A DNA stretch of 64,000 nucleotides. Origin: Thysanoteuthis rhombus (lineage: Eukaryota > Mollusca > Cephalopoda > Oegopsida > Thysanoteuthidae). The notes beneath the pieces were generated by a model. That model was not told where the DNA came from, made no database searches, and was given only the letters and a program-made list of their open reading frames with translations. Position numbers and translations under genes: made by a program. Position 1 is the first letter of the stretch; each line of letters starts with the position of its first letter. Positions 51,519-63,064 of this stretch are shown here, in pieces. The DNA is taken from assembly GCA_963457665.1 (NCBI GenBank), contig OY735231.1:32378170-32442169 (forward strand). Direction: 5' to 3'.

Positions 51519-51645
51519 ATACTGACAAAAGAATATTTTCCAATCTTGTTTGGATAATTTAAGAACTATGACAGATTATCTACCACCCAGTCCCCTAGGC
51601 TGGGCTTCAATAATGCTCCTCCTACCTCACCCCTTATTGAAATAG

Positions 51646-51651
51646 AATAAA
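51646..51651 (+). terminator. FRAS1: FRAS1 polyadenylation signal
   Basis: AATAAA about 130 nt after the FRAS1 stop. It is the first consensus signal in the 3' UTR, and an A-run starts about 20 nt downstream. Alternative downstream signals cannot be excluded. Confidence 0.6.
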
Positions 51652-52501
51652 GTGATGTCAAGTCACTTTGAAAAAAAAAAACCATATGTACAATGTACTA
51701 CAACAATTACAGCTTTTTGGCAATCTTTGCAGTAACTTATGAGAGGTGGCCATTTTGAATGGCTAAAAAGAGCTAGATCTTTATTTTCATTATTTTGCTT
51801 ATAACTGATCAGTACATTGTATAATAATTTTACTATATTTTTATTTATTTGAATGTTAATATCTGATTACTGTGTTGTATATTTGTACTTTTCAGAGCCT
51901 TTGTTACCTGGAAAACAAGTTTACCCAATTTTGAGCATTCATTTTTTTTTTTTAAATCTAGCCATTCAAAATGGTCAGTCCGGACAAGCTACCACAAAGA
52001 TTGCCCAGACCTTTTATTTATTTTTAGAAAACAAAAATAGTTTGTAATATTCCATATATATACTCCCTTCCTTCCTACGCTTAAAGCCTACTGGAATTAC
52101 TCTACGGTAGTCTTGATGATGTTACCACACCATTTTGGACGATTCATTCTTCAGCCTTTATCAGCTGTATAATCCATGGGAAAAAAAATATTTCTTCAGA
52201 AAATGGTGACAAGAAAATGGTCACTAATAAAATTTGGAATGTTAATGACTCTTCTCTATGTTATAGAGAATCTTTTGTTTGGTATTTGGAAAAAGGATTT
52301 TTGTGAATCAGATTCACATGAAAAATAAATAAATTATACATATCTTGAAAAATGCCAGGAACTTTTTTTTTTTTTTTTTTTTTTTTTAATTCTCCAGGTA
52401 CAATACTCAGAATGAAAAAAAAAAAAAAAATCCAACAACTGAAGATGTCATTCGTATAAGCGCACATCTTATGTTAAGTGGTTCTCCATACATTTGAGGG
52501 A

Positions 52502-52537
<36 letters not shown>

Positions 52538-52867
52538 TATAAAAGCCTATGTCTCATATATAATTATATGAAAACTGCCAGAATTCCTATGTTCAATCTG
52601 GAGATAATTAGGCAGATGACATATCCATTAGGCAATATTTCCTGCTGCTTGAACATTGGATAAAATCAACATGCAAGTACCAAGTTATTTTAACAAGAAA
52701 GTTGTTGCTTTAGAAGTTCGAAATCTTATCACCAGTTCATTTTTTTTCTTTTTCTAACTAACAATTACATTAATGTAGGGATATTAATTTCTAAGAATAA
52801 AAATAAAATGCAATGACATTTTTCAAAAGAACCAGTAATACATTTATAATGAAATTTACTTTTATAA
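51652..52867. other. FRAS1 3' flank
   Basis: AT-rich with no gene. Contains an inverted poly-T/poly-A pair at 52363-52430, an AT microsatellite at 52501-52541 and several further AATAAA-like sequences that could serve a longer 3' UTR. Confidence 0.5.
52363..52430. repeat. Poly-T/poly-A inverted homopolymer pair
   Basis: About 24 T, 28 nt of unique sequence, then about 16 A: able to fold into a hairpin in DNA or RNA. Confidence 0.85.
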
Positions 52868-53403
52868 TTCAATCATACGAAAATAATCCCATTTTTATTG
52901 GTACTGGGTGAAGGAAACCATGTAGGAATTTTCAAGTGTACAAATGAAACCAATGGAATATTCTATTCAATGGAAAATTCATTTTTGGAGCAGATTCATC
53001 AACAAGGTTTTATCACATTTGATTGTAAAGAGCTTGAAATTATTTGTTCTGATCCATATGGTTCTATAAACTTCAATCAGCATGAAGTTTCTGATATACA
53101 TGCCCATATTTATTTCATTCTAGCAAAAATCTGCCATTATGAAAAAAAGATACTAAAAATATTTTGCACCTGATCTGGAATGTCTATCTGAAATATTCTT
53201 CCTCATTGAAGGTCCATCTAGCATGTAAAATTGGTTTCATTAGTCAACACAAATTTCTACACAGCTCTTATTACAGCATCAGGATTACAGAAGAGAACGA
53301 AATTTTAAAAGAAATAACCCACGTTGATAAAACACTGAAAGTTTCAAGATACTTTCAACAGTTCTGGAGTAGAAAGAATCAATTTACTGATTCCCTTCAA
53401 TAG
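52868..53403 (+). pseudogene. Unidentified protein-like stretch, two overlapping frames
   Basis: Frame 1 (52868-53173) reads VLGEGNHVGIFKCTNETNGI and QGFITFDCKELEIICSDPYG. Frame 2 (about 53150-53403) reads VHLACKIGFISQHKFLH and ITEENEILKEITHVDKTLKV. Composition is protein-like, and joining would need a frameshift near 53160. No acceptor, start context or family recognised. Could be a decayed gene or retrocopy, an exon of an unseen gene, or chance. Confidence 0.3.
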
Positions 53404-55281
53404 GGGGATGTTTCATAATACTTTCGTTAGCGCTCTAGCTATGTTCCTTAAAAAAACGCAGCACTAAACAAAAGTGCCATACGGGGTCATGTCTAGAAGG
53501 TTTCACCAATATATCCGTGCACATTTATTAAACACGACTTCATATCCAACCGCTTGACACAAGGATAACTCAAATTATTTAGATTCAAAATTAAAATAAT
53601 TTTGAGTCAGATTAGTTCAGTGAATCAATTTACTAGTGTAGTTCAATGTGATAATCTATAGTTTGCACAAACTATAGAACTATTTATTTATTTACAATCT
53701 TCAGGTGTTGTTTTCTTTTCATGTCGCTATCATCAAATTAGAAAGAAAACAAGTTGGAATAATTATTGATCTTCTCAAGGTTATAGTTTAATTAATGTTT
53801 AGTTCTGATTTGTTTTTTCATGTTGCTCTGATTTCGGTTTATTTGTCTGGCAATATTTGATTTGACATACATAAACCTATGGCGGAGCTTAAATAGTATA
53901 ACTAAATATATTCATAAAAAATAATGTAATAATGAAATTAAAAGCCGATCTTTATTCTGACTTATAGTGAACATAAAGATCATAAAACAGTCTGTAGCAT
54001 AATTTTGCTCATCAAGTTAAAATATCCAGTTAACATTCCATTCGCATTTGTTGATAAAATGAAAAAAATTGAAAAAAAAAAAAAATCTACACATAATTTT
54101 CAAAAAGATCTTCAGAGAAACTGATCAATTTCAACTCTGGCACCAAGTTGACACAAGCAGAGAAGTTATGTCACAGTCTAGAACACCTTTTTTTTCATCT
54201 TGCTACTCCACTCCCAATCAGGGTCATTCTCATTACAGAAAAAATAATTGATGTTGAGCTATAAGATGGAATAGATGAGTGCTATTCTATCTCATAGATA
54301 CTCCCCGGTACTGGTGAAATATCACCAGGCGGCATTGTATATTACTAAATGATAAATTTGTGTATGTGTACATTCTCATATAAAAAAAAAATTAAAAAAA
54401 ATGGACATTACTAAATTTATCATAAAGAAATATTTCAAAACAGTGGTAAATAGGACAACCCTAAGAGTAATATCACTATACATACAATAACTTGAAAGAA
54501 AAAAAATGTTGGCAAAATAATCTACTATAAATAATATACATTATGTGTTGGCAAATCCATCACAGACAAATAAGGGTATACCTTCCAAGACAGTGAGACA
54601 TTCAATTATGAGTAGGAGTACTCTAGCCAATGATATGCAACAAGCAAAAACAGCAGGTAAAAAAAAAAAAATTTTCGAAAAGAGAGTAGACTTCTTCACG
54701 TGGTTGAGGAAAGATATGGAAATATTTCTGTGAGGAAGGGTCTCACCACTCCTTATTAGTGACAAGTCCATCACTCACAGATACTCTCTAACCTCTAACT
54801 TTAGACCGAATTCAACTCACCTACACAGATACAAACAGCTCACATCCGGCTCCTACTAAACAACCCAGAAATTTCCCCATTTCTTTCAACCTCAAACATG
54901 TAAACAACGAACAATTTCCTCCGCACCGCAGCCAATTCCAATGAAAAAGGTGGCAGGCAACCATCAAAATACGCCTACACGATGATAGATTTTCTTTCAA
55001 GATGTACACCTGCTTTTTCTCACTTTCATTCACATTCTGTAGGGTCACTTTAAATCCACAAAAAACATATTGTCTTAATAAGTGAAAAATATACCTCAAT
55101 CGAGAAAAGAACACTGGATCCACTTCAAAACTCAATTCCAGAAAACGTCATTGAAAAACATTGAGAACTTTGGGAGATATTGTATGGAAAACCGACGAAT
55201 ATGAGAAAGCACATATACCTTTTGAAACTTTGTGGGCAAAGGTAAAATATTTGAAAAAAAAGAAAGAAAGGAATAGATGGA
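53404..55281. other. Intergenic DNA between FRAS1 and NIFK
   Basis: Dispersed repeat R2 pieces at 53412-53475 and 54243-54370, and a cattgagaactttgggagatat repeat piece at 55130-55205. Nothing gene-like otherwise. Confidence 0.55.
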
Positions 55282-55287
55282 TTTATT
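55282..55287 (-). terminator. NIFK: NIFK polyadenylation signal
   Basis: AATAAA on the minus strand about 15 nt after the NIFK stop; another overlaps the stop codon itself. A very short 3' UTR is implied. Confidence 0.6.
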
Positions 55288-55302
55288 TATAAAAGAGAAC
55301 AT

Positions 55303-55377
55303 TTATTTATCAACTGCTGTCTGTGGTTTGGAATTTGAACCTTGCAATTCCTGGATTTGATTCTTTATAGAAGTCTC
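55303..55377 (-). CDS. NIFK: NIFK exon 5 (terminal)
   Basis: 75 bp, acceptor attttcag, 24 codons then TAA. Encodes a polar tail ending QTAVDK with no recognised domain. Chosen because it is in phase 0, has a good acceptor, a stop and an immediate poly(A) signal. An unseen exon between 55378 and 56484 is possible. Confidence 0.75.
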   Translation of the reverse strand, partial: ETSIKNQIQELQGSNSKPQTAVDK

Positions 55378-58300
55378 CTGAAAATTTAAAAAAATGAATA
55401 AATGAAATTATTTCAAATGAGTCAATCAGAATTACAGGAAAAAAAAAAAAAAAAAAAAAAAAAATACTTTCAAAGTGGTAAACGCTTTTTTTTAAAATTT
55501 TGTTCTCATTGCAAATTATCATGGAACCATGGAACCAATCCCAAGTGAAGAGAAATCAGTGACTGTCCATTTCAGTTTCCGTAGGTATGATCAGTGCCTG
55601 ACAGTGGGTGCTCTTATATTGATTACTCTGGACTTATGAGTCATAAATGTTGACTTCAAGGTTGTTTATGATGCCATGAGCAGAGGAGATGAAGTAATTT
55701 TTCCAGAGCACAAGCTTGGGCCATGTGCATGGAGGTTGTGAGATGGCTAGTCAACTGAATCCTCCTCTTGGTCTCGCTGATATAATCTTGAGGAAAGCTG
55801 AGCGATACGTTAGGCATCAGCTTGGCAGCAGGAACTGCCAGAAGGAAGTCAAAATTGGCATCCAACTGATTCAGTGGGCTCCAACCTAGACTTTTTCATC
55901 TGGGTTCACTCCTATAGCCTTTTTTTTCTTCCAAAGATATCCAAAGGGCAGAGAACTATCATCTAATGGCCAGTGTGGATATCACAATTGTTTGCAAATA
56001 ATTGAAACCTATGTCTGAAAAATAGCAAACCTTTCAGTTATTTCTTTCAAAAATCTCCTCCAATTATGGGAAGTCACTCTAAAATCCAATGTTAGATGCA
56101 TTCAATCCATTAAAAGAATAAAAATTTAAGGGTTTTTTTTTTCTTCTAATTTTTGCACCATTTTTCAAATCAATGGGGAGATATTCATAACCAGGAGAAT
56201 GAAATAATTCATGTAAGCCTTGACACCGTGAAATGAAGGAAAGTGCTACTTTATCATTGTGAATAGAACTCCCCTTTTCTGAAAATTTGGATTTTCTGGA
56301 TGGTTGTAGAGTCTTAATGGATTGAAAATACTTGAATAATTGATTTGGGAAGAAAAAAAATATATACATATATATATTTTAGGACTCAAAAATGTTTGTA
56401 CCATTTGTTTTCAAACTATAAATACTCCCATGGAATCTCTGAAACCAAAGACAAAAAAGAAAATGAATAAAAATTTAGACTTACTAATTCTTTCGGGTTA
56501 TATTGAATACCGAGTGCTTCAAATTTGGCCATTTTTTTGTGAAGTCCTTTGAGTACTTTTGACGTAGATGTTAACTGCTGTTTTATGCATTTTCGTCTGT
56601 TGTGTCTTTTGCGAGCAACCAAGTGGGCGATGGGTCTACGGAATTCTCGATTGCAGCCAATAAACAACCCAGGTTTCACTTTCTCGGGAGGAATCACTCG
56701 GCCTTCAATTTCAAAAGGGTGAAAGAAGAAAAAAATTTTTTTTAAATTACAGAACCACCATTTCCATATAACAAGAAAAAATAAAACCTTCAAAATAGGA
56801 TTTTGTAAACCCAAATAGGAGTTGATACAACATATATAAAGAGGAGCTTAGGATTGGCACAAGGCTGAATTTATAGAGCACCAATTAAGAACCGAACACA
56901 TTTTCAATGACTTGATTGCAGTACCACAGATGCTAAATAGGAACTTGCATCTGAATAAACCAACAGCTATCAACCTAATAGCAAGTTGTATCATGTTTTT
57001 CTACTATGACAGGATCATTGGTAATTATATACAGCCAATGTATGTTACATTAGGTGCATGACAACCAAAACTAATTTTATTTCAGCATAATTAGAAAAAG
57101 ATAACATTTACATAAATGATAATGATGATATTGATCGATGAGAAATCAATCCAACAATATATACTTACATCTTAAGAGTTTCTCATACATTAAATAGTTG
57201 TCCATGGTTTCAGCGACAACTTGAGCGACTTCTTCACATTCAAATTCAATGAAGGCAAATCCTCTGGAATTTCCAGTCTAGAAAATACAAGAGTGAAAAC
57301 AATAAACTGAAAGGAAACACTAGAATGACATCTGGTGCAGAGTGTAGCAGTTACTGGCACAGAAAATAGAATTGGTAAACAGAGTTTGAGTATTGACCGT
57401 GGTTGTTTAAGTTCACTTTGCAATGATGCCCTTGCAAAACTCATGAATCCACATCCCCTTCCAGCTAAGTGTAAATAGCAGGGCAGTTAGAGCCCTCTAG
57501 CCCTGTAAGGCAGTCATTCTTAGATGTGGTGCTAACACAGGGGCTCAAAATTAATGTTGTCCGGGAAGATGGCAAAAAATATGTTTGGGAAGAAAAGGAG
57601 GTACTTCTGGGACAAAACATTTTTTTTTTACTGTCCCTTCAGCAATTTGTTTTTTTTCCCCCCAATAAAGAATTATCTTCAAAATTAGCAGCTCAAGATC
57701 TAGGCACTGTTGGTCTAAAATAATCATAATAGAGATCCCCAAGAAGCACTTTTCTGAACCCCCCCCTCCAATCTTTTTCAGTTCCAAAAACGTGACCAGG
57801 AGCACCCGGAGACACATACACAAGCTAATAGAAAAGAATCTGTAACCCACCTGGCTGGTTAATCAGGTAATTTATACAGCTGCAGTGATTCGATGATAAT
57901 GATAGTGAAGGAACATTTGGGGACAGTTTACATTTTTTTTGGAACAGTGGGGGGGGGGGGGATAAGCTATTCTAGTGCTCTAGGCTAAAAACTCCACCCA
58001 ATAAAATTTACTTGCAAGCAAAACTGCAATGTGGCTCCATGCCTCACAAGTAATCTACAGGAATAAATCAGAATTTTTTTTTTTCAAAATAATGGCACCA
58101 AATGAAATGATTCCAAGTTGAAGTGGGAAAATAGGATGACTCTTCTTATTGTCATGACAAAAATAATGACAGACGAGTCAAGATTTAAATCCACCAGCTG
58201 TTGTGCCCAAATTTTTGGTAAGCTTTCAAAACCAACTATGGCAAAAATATCAAGAAATTCAATGGATAAATTCTTTATAAAATCATCCTGAAACATCAAA

Positions 58301-61034
58301 ATTGAAGAAAATTTTAGTTTTTGGATATATATGGCAGTGCTTTTTTTTTAATTTTCATGGATCATTTCATAGCAAAATTAAAATTTTCCATGGCTACAGG
58401 CATATCAGGTTCCATAGTATAAAAACCAAGACTGCAGGAGTTATTTGCCTATTCTTTTTTTCTTCTTCATATAATCTGAAAGAGAATGTCTTCAATGTCT
58501 GCCAAAACTTTTAAATATAAATAGGTTAAACACATACATATGTTTGTTTTACGCACTTGAAATAACACTTTTGGTAATGTTTTAACAGCCTAGATGGTAA
58601 CGGGAGAAGTGGACTCATGCCTTTGCCAATAGGTACAACGAGGGGGGGGGGACCTGAATGACTCTTTCCAAAAAATTATTTTGTTTCAAGAAATAAATAG
58701 TTTAAACAAAACATTTATTTTTAAAAGGTCATTTTTCCAATTCTATAAAATGCTAATGTTCATTTTAATTTATTAGTTGCTTTTTTTTTTTCCACTTGAC
58801 TCAGATCGATAAGTCTTCAGCAGTGAGAAAAAGTTCATGATTACATCCTGATCAAGGCTGTCTGCTCTATGCCGAAGAGTAATCAGTAAATTAAGGTAAC
58901 GATAATATAAGTTATACAAGAAAAAAATTACTCATTTCTAGATTGTTTTAATCACTACATAAATTTTATAACAATATAAATTCTATTTATGACACCACAA
59001 GCATTTTACACAAGAATACATCAACAGAGTAAAGAATCATAAAAATAAAGCCCCAAAAAGTCAAGTTTTTTAAGAAGGGGTCTTGTGGAGTACTGATGCC
59101 AATTTTAAAGTCTCTACAGACAAAACAGTACAGCCAGAAGCACTGGAATATACTAACATATGCACAAATGAAAAAAAAAATTAAAAAATAGATAGATAGA
59201 GATAGAACCCTTCACCACCTTTAGTGGCTATGGTTGTTCAATTACTCACATTTATTCACTGGTGTGTAACAGTTTATTATAACCTACCAATTCCATTTTC
59301 CATGCAAATAGCCATTACAATATCTTGCATCTCTATTTGACCATTGTCACAAGAGTACAATTCCAACATTGAAATTTTAATTAAGATGTATAGGAGGAGG
59401 AGAGAAATACCTTTTTACTGCGTGAAAGTCGAAGGCGTCTGACCTTTCCAAACTGGCCAAAAAATTCCCTCATTTGAGTTTCATAAAATCCATGAGGAAT
59501 TTGTCCAACATAAACAACACCTGGCTTCACTGTCTGTGAACAAAATGAATAAATAAAATAAGAATGAGGCATATCATCATGAAACCTAACATGGTTCCCA
59601 TCAATCTATGGGTAAATTATACAAACATATACTTCATTAATGTATTGCAAGCCAAAAACAAAAACAAAAAATGCATACCTTGAACAGAGTTTATTTTTCA
59701 ATCAATTTTCAAGAACTAATATTTTCTATGATTTAAATATTTTAAAACAAAGCCACTGGATTAGATAAAAGACGGATATTTTCATTTTGATAAGAGGAAA
59801 ACATGTTTTATTCATGAAAAATTAGAGATGTCTATATTTTGTGGATCTGTTTTCCATGCGACTAATCATACAACAACAGCAGTAGTGTGATGTAGACATG
59901 AACACGAACACAGTTGAGCCTTGCTTTACCCCTTCCTCCTTTTCTGATTGCTTTAGTGTGACAGAAATTAACAAAAAAAAAAAAGAGACAAAAAAAAGGG
60001 ACATGGGCTTTTATAACAGAATGTATCAGATAATGTCAACTGCCCATGGAACATGTGATATCATAAGTAAGATTTATCAGACAAATGAATCAAAACTTTT
60101 ATTTTAATGATTACATGTAGCGACAAAGCAAATTCTGATGGCACTGGGTGGATTAAACCACCACGGTGGGGTTTTTTTAGCACTGATTGCATGTCAGCTT
60201 GAAATAGATAAGGTTTTAGGTCTTTTTTCTCCAGGCCCACCGACTCCATCTATATGCCAACTTTCTTTTATTCAGCTTTGGTCATTTTGTAAATTAATAA
60301 ACAAGATAATTATGTTGGTAGGAAAGAAAATTTAACGATCAAGCACAGAATTTTATAATTTTCTGATTTATGTCCGCACACAAACTTGTATATTGAAAAT
60401 AGGATGGGATTGACCATGGTTATAAATTCCTGATATCGCTAGTGATGATACCTTGTAGAAATACGTCGAAAATCAGGAAGAGGCGGACAGTCGGTTGTCA
60501 AGAACTAACGTGTGTAAATATCACAAGCAGAATCAGGCTATGAATAATGTAAACACATGGCTAATAATCTTGCTGTAGGAATGTATTGAAAGACCGAATC
60601 ACTCAAGATTAAAGGGTGATCACAGTAAATAAGCAATATATTTTTCCATTACGGAACTGATTCACCAACAAGAGAGATTGTTTGAAAACCCATCTCTCAA
60701 CATTGCTGTGAGATAATCAACGACAGTAATCAAATATTTTATACACGAGAAATAAATCCAAAATACGATTCTTAAAAACTGACTATTTTAAAGAAATGTT
60801 TTTGCTATATTCATGACACGTGGTGTGGTGTGGTGTTGACTTGGTTCATGAAGCTCGTATTGACACTCAATTCATTTATAAAAAATGCAAATAATCGATA
60901 GAAAAAATACTCACAACTTTTCTGGGGGTTTGCTTCAATTTTTTCACGAATTCTTTCTGTTCTCCTACTTCCAGGGCAGCATTTTCAGGCATTCGTCTTT
61001 TAGACTTATTTTTGTTCATGATCTTGGTAGCCAT
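55303..61034 (-). CDS. NIFK: NIFK-like nucleolar RRM protein (MKI67 FHA-interacting), 5 exons, complete
   Basis: Seen: five exons at 61034-60915, 59533-59411, 57277-57169, 56702-56485 and 55377-55303 join to 214 residues plus stop. One RRM spans about residues 46-117: RNP2-like [11 protein letters not shown]1-like [29 protein letters not shown] and [16 protein letters not shown] closely follow human NIFK, as does the downstream VIPPEKV. Family knowledge: NIFK is a nucleolar RNA-binding protein of large-subunit rRNA maturation and, in vertebrates, a ligand of the Ki-67 FHA domain. Oddity: the C-terminus is short (human is 293 aa) and has no TP-rich FHA-binding stretch. Start ATG is at 61034 in a good context (A at -3, G at +4); the frame stays open upstream to 61232, but that stretch reads as 5' UTR. 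Confidence 0.92.
55378..56484. other. NIFK last intron
   Basis: Poly-A at 55439-55463. 55560-55900 is unusually GC-balanced and has a 69-codon minus frame ([36 protein letters not shown]) with no match known to me, perhaps TE-derived. No extra NIFK exon recognised. Confidence 0.45.
56485..56702 (-). CDS. NIFK: NIFK exon 4
   Basis: 218 bp, acceptor attgaag, donor gtaagt, ends phase 0. Encodes [14 protein letters not shown], a basic helix-rich stretch ([15 protein letters not shown]) and [18 protein letters not shown], matching the KLAKKGIDYDF region of human NIFK. Confidence 0.9.
57169..57277 (-). CDS. NIFK: NIFK exon 3, RRM second half
   Basis: 109 bp, acceptor ttttctag, donor gtaagt, ends phase 1. 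Encodes [19 protein letters not shown] and [14 protein letters not shown], including the RNP1 core. Confidence 0.93.
57278..59410. other. NIFK intron 2
   Basis: AT-rich, homopolymer runs including G13 near 57949 and G9 near 58641. No gene or recognised element. Confidence 0.5.
59411..59533 (-). CDS. NIFK: NIFK exon 2, RRM first half
   Basis: 123 bp, acceptor ttcacag, donor gtattt, phase 0 to 0. Carries [17 protein letters not shown] and [15 protein letters not shown] second AG four bases downstream would give an immediate stop, which fixes the splice site. Confidence 0.93.
59534..60914. other. NIFK intron 1
   Basis: AT-rich intron; short open frames only. Nothing further identified. Confidence 0.5.
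60915..61034 (-). CDS. NIFK: NIFK exon 1
   Basis: 120 bp, 40 codons from ATG, donor gtgagt, ends phase 0. Very basic N-terminal segment ([26 protein letters not shown]), consistent with a nucleolar protein. Confidence 0.9.
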
Positions 61035-61438
61035 GTTGAACGAACTAAAGAGACAGATAACAGCGACCTCTGGTGCACGTAAATATGAAATGACGCTCCA
61101 TATCAAGGTAGATAACTCTGTATCACAGTGATTAGCGTGCCAAGATGGGAGGAGTGACCTCCCCTGATCATCGCCAGCGAGGAACATAACAACAACAAAA
61201 ACAACATTCAGCAAGTTGGGGAAAAAAATCAATCATATTTCAATTAAGAAATAAAACATCACAAAAAAAAAACAATTTGATAGAAAAACGATTTATTGTG
61301 TTGATTATACATTATATGAAATGATTGATGAAAAAAATTGTATTTAAAAAAATAAATAAATAAAAGTCATCCCGCACTCAAGGGAACGCAATAATATTAC
61401 CCAGAATCCTTTACTGCGGCCACTTAGAGACGGTGCAG
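61035..61438. promoter_or_regulatory. Divergent promoter between NIFK and SSR2
   Basis: About 0.4 kb separates the NIFK start codon (minus) from the inferred SSR2 first exon (plus). The stretch is less AT-rich than its surroundings. It contains CCAAGATGGGAGG near 61140, a YY1-like AAGATGG core, and TTACCCAGAATCC near 61398, which resembles the ZNF143/Staf-type CCCAGAAT motif of divergent housekeeping promoters. No TATA box is evident at either side. The motif calls are inference. Confidence 0.5.
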
Positions 61439-61445
61439 GTGAGAG
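61400..61445 (+). other. SSR2: SSR2 probable non-coding first exon (5' UTR)
   Basis: GC-richer stretch ending in two overlapping donor candidates, gtgaga at 61439 and gtaagc at 61446, the second closer to consensus. The next acceptor lies 3 nt before the SSR2 start codon at 62880, so the 5' UTR must come from an upstream exon, and this is the best candidate. The transcription start is not determinable from sequence. Confidence 0.5.
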
Positions 61446-62340
61446 GTAAGCATCTTTTATTTCTCTGCCTTATTAAAGAAATTTAATTTTCTAAAAAAAC
61501 ATTGATACTTTTTTCTATAAACGGCTACAGATCGAGCTTCGTTGTCCTTTCGTTAAAAAAACAATTTTATGTCTTTTTTTATAAATTATTACTGGATTTT
61601 GGACCCTAGTTTGATCCTTGTCAACATTCAGTGCTTACGTGGCATTAAGTTTTCTAGATGTAAAATCATGTGTTCTTCTAGAAATGCGAATTTCTGGGGC
61701 TGCTTTCGTCAGAATTCGTTACAAGGATATATTTTTGGGTAATTAAAGATGATTAAAATACATTTTATGTTACATTATGCAGCCACTTCGAGCTGATTTT
61801 TAATGTTTAATTCATTCTTATTAGATGTAGTCAATCAGTGACCACATGTAAATTGCACGCCTCCATGATAGCTTCCATATGATAAAAATAGTATTCTCGC
61901 TTCTTTCATGAATCATTACTTAGTTAACCTTTTTGATCTGGGTGCTTGTTGTTAAAATAGAATAACTTTATTAATAAATCAAATTAAAAGGTAAAACGCT
62001 TGAAGTTTACTCCTATAAGACTTGAGTAAGTGCCACTTCTTGTGATGGAATTTAAAATGCTGAAAACCCGGAAACCGTACCTAAATATAAGTATTTCATA
62101 TGATGAAAATTATGGGGATTTAGAAATATTATAAACGTTGGGTGATTCTATATTCTGATTGTATTTAACAGGATTTGGAAAATTCTGTTGTTAGTACTGA
62201 TTTGATTAATATAATGTTTGCATCTTTCGGTGTACAGAAGATGGTAGAAAAGATAGAATTTTAAGTCAGATGTTTGTTATTAAAGGTTTACGATTACACT
62301 TTTTAGAATAAATATCTGACAAACATTAAACTCATCTGGT

Positions 62341-62740
62341 ATGGCACAAGACCCTATGTGGAGTGAGTCATTACTATTAATCAGACTAAGGTAGACCCTA
62401 TGTGGAGTGAGTCTTTACTATTAATCAGAGTAAGGCATAAGACCAGAAAGAGAAGGGATGTTGATATTTACTAATCTGAATTAGATGGCATGAGGCCAGA
62501 ACGTGGAGTTGTGTTGATATTTACTCCTAAGCTTAGTATCACAGAGCCAAAACGCGGATGGGTGTTGATGTTTACTTCTAAGCCGAGTGAGGCATGGGGC
62601 CAAAACATGCAGCTGTGGTTGATATTTACTACTAAGCTTAGTTCGGTACAAGGCCAAAATTTGAAGGGGATCTCATTTACTATTAAGCTTAATACAGCAA
62701 AGGGCCACGACTGATGTTGATATCTACTTAGCTTCCCTTG
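62341..62740. repeat. Degenerate 51-54 bp tandem repeat in SSR2 intron 1
   Basis: Units begin ggccaaaac at 62494, 62545, 62598, 62652 and 62703, each with gttgatatttact and aagcttag; earlier units (gaccctatgtggagtgagtc) precede them. Units divisible by 3 keep frames open on both strands, so the 74- and 93-codon frames here are artefacts. Confidence 0.85.
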
Positions 62741-62879
62741 TGATGGATACACAAGTTAGCTGAAAAAAGGTGTCAAGTTATGACTGAATGATGATTTATA
62801 TGTATATACAAAAATACGATTTTTGTCCTAAATATGCTGGGAACTTCTACATCGTATATATTTTACTCTTTTCCAGACA

Positions 62880-63064
62880 ATGAATTGTTTATTAGTATCT
62901 GTTATAATTGGGCTCCTCAGCTTCCACTTGGGTGGAGTGTCTGCTGCTGGGGAGGAGACTGAGAAAACAGCTCGCTTGCTATCCACAAAAAATGTCATGA
63001 ACCAATATTTGGTTGAGGGCAAGGATATCATCATTGAATATAAAATCTACAACGTGGGAGAAAG
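62880..63064 (+). CDS. SSR2: SSR2 (TRAP-beta, translocon-associated protein beta), first coding exon, 3' incomplete
   Basis: Exon 62877-63064 after acceptor ttttccag, donor gtaagt, ends phase 2. Seen: signal peptide at residues 1-22 (LLVSVIIGLLSFHLGG core), then ARLLSTKNVMNQYLVEGKD and EYKIYNVGE, matching the N-terminus of animal SSR2 (ARLL.SK..N.Y.VEG.D, YNIYNVG). Family knowledge: TRAP-beta is a single-pass ER membrane subunit of the TRAP complex that sits beside Sec61 and assists translocation and membrane-protein topogenesis. The remaining roughly two thirds (luminal domain and TM helix) lie beyond 64000; no further SSR2 exon is visible between 63065 and 64000. Confidence 0.93.

Noticed and set aside
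3296-51518. FREM2 as the identity of the large gene
   Set aside because: Domain layout alone fits FREM2, but LEHHTEM, QLWRATSxYNRK, FKQTNRPVP, GHQWYLQV, NGTNM and terminal GTQV are FRAS1-like.
61035-61232. NIFK start extended upstream to an in-frame Met at 61232
   Set aside because: The extra 66 residues are hydrophobic/irregular and unlike any NIFK N-terminus; ATG at 61034 has a better context.
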